Source of the DNA: an uncultured Phycisphaerales bacterium
Lineage (GTDB): Bacteria; Planctomycetota; Phycisphaerae; Tepidisphaerales; Tepidisphaeraceae
Direction: 5' to 3'
DNA length: 36,043 nucleotides
Assembly (NCBI GenBank): GCA_903871935.1
Contig: CAIQIQ010000134.1
Span: 1 to 36,043 of the forward strand
Below the pieces are notes generated by a model. It was not told where the DNA came from and searched no databases. It saw only the letters and a program-made list of their open reading frames with translations. Below are positions 31,403 through 36,043 of the stretch, one piece after another (positions within the stretch are counted from its first letter, which is position 1; every line of letters begins with the position of its first letter). The position numbers and the translations under genes are program-made.

Positions 31403-32056
31403 ATGCGTCTCGTGACTTACCTGTTGATTGCCCAGGTGGTCGTATTGGTGAACCGCGCTGTTGCCCAGACATCGCCGCCTCCGGCCAATGTTGCGCCGGT
31501 TGTGGTGAAGGGCGCCAGTACGCGGCCGGTGACGTTCGATGGGCACGTGTCGAAGTTCGAGTATGGCGACGCAACACCGCTGAGTTTTCCCAATGGCCAC
31601 GGCACGGTCGATGCGTGGATGAAATGCTTCGAGGGGAATCTCTATTTCGCGTTCCAGATACCCGATCTTTCTCCCTTCCAGGGCGATGACATCGTTGTCA
31701 TGCTCGACACCGCGAACGGCCGCGCTGCCGCCCCGGACAAGAATGATGTCCGGGCCTACGTCCGCCGCAAGATGGAGAACAGCCGCCAGTACGAGGGCGA
31801 CGGTAAGAAATGGGTCGACTACTACGGCGAATGGGAATACCGTGCTATTCCCTATGCCGTCGGTTGGGAGGTCGAGGTCCGCATCCCGCTCAAAGCCCTT
31901 GGCGTGGATCTGAGCAAGCCGGCCGAGCTTGGTCTCGCGTTCCGGATATGGGACAACGAGCCACAGAAGACGTGGAACTGGCCGGCTGGTTCTGACGAGA
32001 ATAAGCCCAACACCTGGGGCACGCTACAACTCCAGCCGGCTGATGCGCCCAAATAG
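31403..32056 (+). CDS. Exported CBM9-like sugar-binding protein
   Basis: A 217-residue protein with a signal peptide of about 22 residues (MRLVTYLLIAQVVVLV, cleavage near AVA-QT). The mature part has the beta-sandwich pattern of family 9 carbohydrate-binding domains: VDAWMKCFEGNLYFAFQIPD, DDIVVMLDTAN, YAVGWEVEVRIPLKALGVD and the closing NTWGTLQL. No enzyme domain is attached, so it would bind sugar or polysaccharide in the periplasm or outside. GGAGAT lies 6 bases before the ATG. It stands 80 bases before the Tat-exported reductase. Confidence 0.75.
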   Translation: MRLVTYLLIAQVVVLVNRAVAQTSPPPANVAPVVVKGASTRPVTFDGHVSKFEYGDATPLSFPNGHGTVDAWMKCFEGNLYFAFQIPDLSPFQGDDIVVMLDTANGRAAAPDKNDVRAYVRRKMENSRQYEGDGKKWVDYYGEWEYRAIPYAVGWEVEVRIPLKALGVDLSKPAELGLAFRIWDNEPQKTWNWPAGSDENKPNTWGTLQLQPADAPK

Positions 32057-32136
32057 GGTCGCTGGCGATGGCTCGCGTGGTGAATCATCGTCCGGCCCAT
32101 TGACTATCGACCGTTGACCATTCACCATTGCACCCC

Positions 32137-33111
32137 ATGCAACGACGCGAGTTTCTTAAGGCGGCGGCGATATCCGCGGGAGTAGTGGCGGCTGCGGCTT
32201 CGATCGGAACTCCTATGACATTTGGCCAGAGCACCAACCCGTCCCAACTTCCTACGCGTCCCTTCAAAGCGGGCGTCGAATTGTCGGTCGTGGGCATGGG
32301 TGGGATCGTGGTCATGGACGAGACGCCTGAGCATGCCGGCGCGGCGGTGGCGAAGGCAGTGGAGAGGGGGGTGAACTATTTCGATGTCGCCCCCAGCTAT
32401 GGCAACGCCGAAGAACGGCTCGGTCCGGCACTGGAGCCCTTCCGCAAGAAGTGTTTCCTGGCCGGCAAGACCGAGCAGCGCGTGGCCGCGGGGGCGCGGG
32501 AGGAACTCAAGACATCGTTGGGCCGCCTGCACACCGATTACCTCGACCTGTATCAGCTCCACGCCTTGACGGATGTCAAGAAAGATGTGGATGCAGCGTT
32601 TGCCAAGGGCGGTGTGATGGAAGTCCTCGTTGAGGCCAAGAAGCAGGGCCAGGTCCGCTACTTGGGCTTCTCAGCGCACTCGGTGGAGGCGGCGGTTGCG
32701 GCGATGGACCGCTTCGACTTTGATGCGGTGGTCTTCCCCGTCAACTTTGCCACTTTCTATCAGGGCAAACTCGGAGATCAGATCATTGCCAAGGCCAGGG
32801 AAAAGGGCGTGGCGCGCATGGCACTGAAATCGCTGGCCCGCCAGAAATACGCCGACCGGAGAGATCCCGAGCAGAAGAAGTTCCCCAAGTGCTGGTACCA
32901 GCCGGTGACCGATCCGCACGAGCAGGAATTGGCCGTCCGCTTCACCCTCAGCCAGGATGTGGCGAGCCTGCTTCCCCCTGGCGATGAGGGACTGTTCTGG
33001 CGGGCGGTGGAGATCGCGATGACGCACCGGTCGCTGGACGAGAAGGAAATGGGCGAGGTCAAAGCGATGGCGGAGCGAGCCAATCCCGTGTTCAAATTCC
33101 CGATGGCGTGA
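32137..33111 (+). CDS. Tat-exported aldo/keto reductase
   Basis: A 324-residue aldo/keto reductase with a twin-arginine signal (RREFLKAAAIS) and a hydrophobic stretch to about residue 30. The catalytic set is visible: Asp83 and Tyr88 (YFDVAPSYGN), Lys111 (FLAGKTE) and His142 (YQLHAL). Cofactor is probably NAD(P)H, which is unusual in the periplasm; Tat export of the folded holoenzyme would explain it. The ATG at 32137 starts exactly at the Tat motif. The substrate may be a sugar, given the neighbours. Confidence 0.87.
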   Translation: MQRREFLKAAAISAGVVAAAASIGTPMTFGQSTNPSQLPTRPFKAGVELSVVGMGGIVVMDETPEHAGAAVAKAVERGVNYFDVAPSYGNAEERLGPALEPFRKKCFLAGKTEQRVAAGAREELKTSLGRLHTDYLDLYQLHALTDVKKDVDAAFAKGGVMEVLVEAKKQGQVRYLGFSAHSVEAAVAAMDRFDFDAVVFPVNFATFYQGKLGDQIIAKAREKGVARMALKSLARQKYADRRDPEQKKFPKCWYQPVTDPHEQELAVRFTLSQDVASLLPPGDEGLFWRAVEIAMTHRSLDEKEMGEVKAMAERANPVFKFPMA

Positions 33112-33172
33112 ACGGTATGATGAGCTCGGAGGAACATGCGGATTACGTTCGCTTCCCTTGAGAGTCGCTGCT

Positions 33173-34165
33173 CTACGGCTTGGCCTGCAGAGGGCCGATG
33201 TACTCGCTGGCGACGACGACGTCGTCGAACCACACTGCCTGGACGCGCTTGGCGGCCTCTTGGGCGCTTACCGGGTCCACGAAGTAGAGAAGCCAGAGGG
33301 TGTTGATCTTCAGTTTGTCGGTGCTGCGGAAGTCGAAGCCCTCGAACGGTTTTGGGTTTGTATTCGAGGGTCCCGAAGTCCGGAAGCCATCCCGGAACCA
33401 GGTGCCGTTTGCCGAGCCGGTCTTCCAATGACTGGCCTGTTGCCCGTCAAGCCACAAGGCCAACTCGCCGTCGTTCTCGCCCGGCGTGTTGGCCTTCACC
33501 ATCAGTTCCACGCAAATCCACTTCCCCAGCGGGATGGGTCCAGGCGCCGCGGAGAAGTTGTTGCCGTAAAAGCTCTTGCTGTCGCCCTTGGGAGGGTTGT
33601 TGGGGCTGCCGTCCGGGTTCTGCCAACTGTGCATCTTGTACCAGTAGGGGTAGTAGATCCAGTTGTTGAACTTGCCTGGCTCGATGCCGCACGTGAAACC
33701 CTTATTCCCGTCGGGTCTGAGGCCGGCGCCGCCCCTCGGCCAGGGGGTGGGTTCGCTGTCGGCGAGAAGGTGCACGAAGTGGTGGATCGGGCCCGTCTTG
33801 GGAGCGAACTTGCAGTAGAAGCGCACGTAGGCCGAATCCAGCCCCTTGAAGTGGCCGTAGAGGTGGCCGTTCTCGACCATCTTTAGCGAGCGTACTCCGG
33901 CCGATCCGGCGGCAGTGTCCGCCTCCAGTGTCATATTCTCCGGGTGAGACGCCTGGCCCCAGTGCTTACCGATGGCGTCGATATCACCTGTCTCGAAGTT
34001 GTCAGCGAAGACGACGCGGGGGTCCTTCTCGATCCCCTTGTCACCGGGGTACTGTGCCGCAAGGCCGCTGGGCTGCGCGGCGAGCGCGGCATGGGTCGAC
34101 GTGAAGAGCGCTGCCCCCAGGGCCGCGGTAAGACAAAGCCCGGGCAAGCTTGTATTCTGGCTCAT
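33173..34165 (-). CDS. Exported jelly-roll (polysaccharide lyase-like) protein B
   Basis: A 330-residue protein with a signal peptide (GLCLTAALGAALFTSTHAAL, cleavage near AQP). The framework matches protein A at 29393-30244: VVFADNFETGD, SAYVRFYCKFAPK, GKWICVELMVKANTPG, ELALWLDGQQASHW and the end VWFDDVVVASEYIGPL. It differs by a long insert rich in Trp, Tyr and Pro (YYPYWYKMHSWQNPDG). Function is likely binding or cleavage of a polysaccharide outside the cytoplasm; no catalytic residues can be assigned. AGGAAA precedes the ATG, and TATAAT lies 30 bases upstream. Confidence 0.72.
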   Translation of the reverse strand: MSQNTSLPGLCLTAALGAALFTSTHAALAAQPSGLAAQYPGDKGIEKDPRVVFADNFETGDIDAIGKHWGQASHPENMTLEADTAAGSAGVRSLKMVENGHLYGHFKGLDSAYVRFYCKFAPKTGPIHHFVHLLADSEPTPWPRGGAGLRPDGNKGFTCGIEPGKFNNWIYYPYWYKMHSWQNPDGSPNNPPKGDSKSFYGNNFSAAPGPIPLGKWICVELMVKANTPGENDGELALWLDGQQASHWKTGSANGTWFRDGFRTSGPSNTNPKPFEGFDFRSTDKLKINTLWLLYFVDPVSAQEAAKRVQAVWFDDVVVASEYIGPLQAKP

Positions 34166-34195
34166 CGAATATTTCCTTTCCTACTTACGGCCCTC

Positions 34196-34201
34196 ATTAT
34201 A
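34196..34201 (-). promoter_or_regulatory. Consensus -10 box of jelly-roll protein B gene
   Basis: A perfect TATAAT on the minus strand, 30 bases before the ATG at 34165. Transcription would leave a leader of about 24 bases carrying the ribosome site AGGAAA. No convincing -35 was found. Confidence 0.45.
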
Positions 34202-34288
34202 CTTCAGGGAATCGTATTGGTGCGTCAGTGCGTACCACCGCCGGAGGCAGTATTCTTCAGGCAATCGCTATCTATTGAGGAGATCAGA

Positions 34289-35560
34289 ATGAAAATGCTC
34301 AAGAACGGTGGCCATCGCCTGTTTGAGAACGATCCGGAGACATCGCGGGTGGTTTCGGAAATGCTCGACGATCTGGGAAAAAATGGCATGGATGCGGTCC
34401 GGAAGTACAGCCAGCAGTTCGACCAGTGGAATCCGCCAGACTTCGAACTGAAACCACGGGAAATCGAGGGAGCGATCGCAAAGCTCGATCCCCAGATCAT
34501 TGCGGACACGGAATTCTGCCAGAAGAACGTTCGGCAATTCGCCCAGGCTCAGTTCCAGACGTTGCAGAACCTGGAAGTGGAGACACTTCCGGGCGTTATC
34601 CTTGGCCACCGCCATATCCCGGTGAAGGCTGTGGGCAGCTACATCCCTGGCGGCCGGTACCCCATGTTCGGGTCTGCCCAGATGAGCATCATCCCCGCCA
34701 AGGTGGCGGGGGTGCGGCAGGTCTATGCCTTTACGCCGCCGGTACGAGGCGAGGGTTACTATCCGGCCACCATCAATGCCATGAAGAAAGCCGGTGCGGA
34801 TCGCATCTTTGTCCTGGGCGGTGTGCCGGCGTTCGCGATGATGGCGTTTGGAATGGGTGTGTTCGAACCGGTTGATATCCTGTGTGGGGCGGGCAATAAG
34901 TTCGTGGCAGAGGCCAAACGCCAACTCTTCGGCCGGTGCGGGATCGATCTGTTGGCGGGGCCCACCGAGATCATGGTGATCGCGGATGAATCAGCTCATC
35001 CGGAGATGGTCGCCTGCGACCTGCTGGGGCAGGCGGAGCATGACCCTAACAGTGGCGTTGCGCTGGTGTGCCTGAGTGAGGAATTGGCCAAGGTGTGCCT
35101 GAAGGAGGTCGAGAAACAACTGGCCGTGCTTCCCACGCGGGAAACGGCCGAGATCTCCTGGCGGAACAATGGCCGGGTCTATATCGTTAAGGATCGCGAT
35201 GAGGCGATCGCTATCAGCGATGAGTATGCCCCGGAGCATCTCGAGATTCATGTCAAGGATGTGGACTATTACCTAGCTCGCTTGAGCAACTATGGGTCGC
35301 TATTCATCGGTGAGGAGGCCACGGTCGCCTATGGTGACAAATCCATCGGGACCAATCACATCCTGCCTACCAGCCGGGCCGCCCGCTATACCGGCGGAGT
35401 ATGGGTGGGGAAATTCCTGAAGACGGTGACCTATCAGCGGATGACGACTGCGGCCAGCCGCCTGGTCGGCGAGGTTACGGAACGGCAATGCCGGGTGGAA
35501 CGCATGCTGGCGCATGGGTTGACCGCGCGCATGCGGATCGATCGATATAGCGGGGCCTAG
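34289..35560 (+). CDS. Histidinol dehydrogenase family, sulfopropanediol dehydrogenase (HpsN)-like
   Basis: A 423-residue zinc-dependent, NAD-linked dehydrogenase. All family catalytic positions appear: Gln248 and His251 (LLGQAEHDP), Glu316-His317 (APEHLEI), Asp350 (YGDKSIGTNH) and His409 (LAHGL). The motifs VETLPGVILGHRHIPV, GSYIPGGRYPM and ARYTGGVWVGKFLKT are, from memory, those of the HpsN branch, which oxidises sulfopropanediol, rather than true HisD. No other histidine gene lies nearby, which supports this reading. The ATG at 34289 has GAGGAGA just upstream; the long frame from 33944 runs antisense through another gene. Confidence 0.82.
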   Translation: MKMLKNGGHRLFENDPETSRVVSEMLDDLGKNGMDAVRKYSQQFDQWNPPDFELKPREIEGAIAKLDPQIIADTEFCQKNVRQFAQAQFQTLQNLEVETLPGVILGHRHIPVKAVGSYIPGGRYPMFGSAQMSIIPAKVAGVRQVYAFTPPVRGEGYYPATINAMKKAGADRIFVLGGVPAFAMMAFGMGVFEPVDILCGAGNKFVAEAKRQLFGRCGIDLLAGPTEIMVIADESAHPEMVACDLLGQAEHDPNSGVALVCLSEELAKVCLKEVEKQLAVLPTRETAEISWRNNGRVYIVKDRDEAIAISDEYAPEHLEIHVKDVDYYLARLSNYGSLFIGEEATVAYGDKSIGTNHILPTSRAARYTGGVWVGKFLKTVTYQRMTTAASRLVGEVTERQCRVERMLAHGLTARMRIDRYSGA

Positions 35561-35637
35561 GCGCTAAGGATTGCCATGCAATCCAGCATGATTCGTTGTC
35601 CCGACGATTGTATTTGCGGTCTTGGGACTCTGTATTG

Positions 35638-35928
35638 CTAATCGTCGGCGTCTATTAGCCCACGCTGAATCAGCCATTGTTTGGTCTGGAGCGTATCTGA
35701 GCAAATCAGGAAGACTTCCTGGATGGTGCCGGTGGAGGTGAACAGGCATTTCAGACCGGCGGGAGTCGGGTATTGCACTGTGAAACGGGAAGGCGTCTTG
35801 CCGTGCCTGACTTTGATCCGGCCGGGTATGATGCGGGTAACATGCGGGCATTCCGCGACGATCTGTTTGAGCAGTTCATCCAGACCAACGATCCGGCCGT
35901 GCTGACGTTTGATCCGTCCGAATTTCAT
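35638..35928 (-). CDS. Small DUF2103-like protein
   Basis: A 96-residue basic protein. The pattern FGRIKRQHGRIVGLDELL followed by VTRIIPGRIKVR recalls DUF2103, a small family predicted to bind metal. That assignment is from memory of the motif and moderately sure. The second half is a beta-rich segment (FTVQYPTPAGLKCLF). GAGGG lies 3 bases before the ATG. It is directly downstream of a tRNA gene on the same strand, separated by a hairpin. Confidence 0.65.
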   Translation of the reverse strand: MKFGRIKRQHGRIVGLDELLKQIVAECPHVTRIIPGRIKVRHGKTPSRFTVQYPTPAGLKCLFTSTGTIQEVFLICSDTLQTKQWLIQRGLIDADD

Positions 35929-35944
35929 GGTCCCTCAACAGCGA

Positions 35945-35970
35945 CGCCCCGGGCAAACGACCCCAGGGCG
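35945..35970 (-). terminator. Hairpin between tRNA-Leu and the DUF2103-like gene
   Basis: On the minus strand CGCCCTGGG and CCCGGGGCG pair over 9 positions (one G-T wobble) around GTCGTTTG. It follows the tRNA by about 20 bases. A T-run is lacking, so it may be a tRNA processing or termination structure. Confidence 0.4.
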
Positions 35971-35990
35971 CCTCATCTTGATGCATTCAA

Positions 35991-36043
35991 TGGCCTTGGT
36001 GGGACTCGAACCCACACGCTTTAAGGGCGACGGATTTTGAATC
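35991..36043 (-). tRNA. tRNA-Leu(CAA), 3' part
   Basis: Reading the minus strand from the right edge, the anticodon loop is TTCAAAA, giving anticodon CAA. A long variable arm (CGC...GCG) marks a class II tRNA as in leucine. The T-arm is GTGGG-TTCGAGT-CCCAC and the 3' acceptor strand CAAGGCC ends in discriminator A; the CCA end is not encoded. The 5' half lies outside the window. Confidence 0.88.

Noticed and set aside
33944..34288. N-terminal extension of the HisD/HpsN-like protein
   Set aside because: The added 115 residues are antisense to jelly-roll protein B and lack family similarity; the ATG at 34289 has a good ribosome site.

Overview
The window looks like chromosomal DNA of a free-living planctomycete, probably of the Phycisphaerae type. 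This is an inference. It rests on the large surface protein at 14000-18658, which has a planctomycete LEPR-XLL-like N-terminal motif and two C-terminal dockerin-type calcium loops. The amplified URO-D-like and sugar-isomerase-like proteins, the FHA-GAF histidine kinase and the GC-rich codon use agree with it. No phage, plasmid, transposase or CRISPR signature was seen.

Layout. 1-2922: tail of an unknown gene, a leader with REP-like palindromes, an MFS transporter and a Gfo/Idh/MocA oxidoreductase. 3020-5369: an orphan FHA-GAF histidine kinase, then a small unknown gene behind a promoter packed with palindromes. 5480-8199 (minus): a URO-D-like protein, a DMT/EamA exporter and an unknown helical protein whose start lies inside the exporter gene. 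8305-12620 (plus): M20 amidohydrolase, exported serpin, SpoU-type RNA methyltransferase and a second URO-D-like protein, ending in a bidirectional terminator shared with a minus-strand isopropylmalate-type dehydrogenase. 14000-18658: a giant repetitive surface protein, flanked by purine-rich and G-quadruplex-prone tracts and a block of intergenic hairpins. 19006-26576: a compact operon with an ACT-domain protein, two tandem LivJ-like binding proteins, LivH, LivM, LivG, LivF and a PaaK-like acyl-CoA ligase. 26628-34165: a carbohydrate-flavoured region with a GH36-like alpha-galactosidase, two distantly related exported jelly-roll proteins, an exported CBM9-like protein, a Tat-exported aldo/keto reductase, a sugar-phosphate isomerase-like protein and a small stress membrane protein. 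34289-36043: a histidinol dehydrogenase-family enzyme closer in motifs to sulfopropanediol dehydrogenase, a small DUF2103-like gene and the 3' part of a tRNA-Leu(CAA).

How the genes work together. The clearest functional unit is the ACT/Liv/PaaK operon, which is tightly packed (4-8 base overlaps among the permease and ATPase genes) and probably imports an amino acid or carboxylic acid that is then CoA-activated or sensed. The 26-34 kb region reads as a loose polysaccharide-use neighbourhood. The first genes of several units show a -10-like hexamer 6-11 bases before the start codon and no Shine-Dalgarno sequence, whereas internal operon genes mostly have good ones. This suggests leaderless transcripts at promoters.

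No single system here is proven novel. The best leads are the giant protein with exactly 300-base tandem repeats and a duplicated beta-helix module, the serpin overlapping an RNA methyltransferase, the doubled binding-protein operon, and the leaderless-start pattern.
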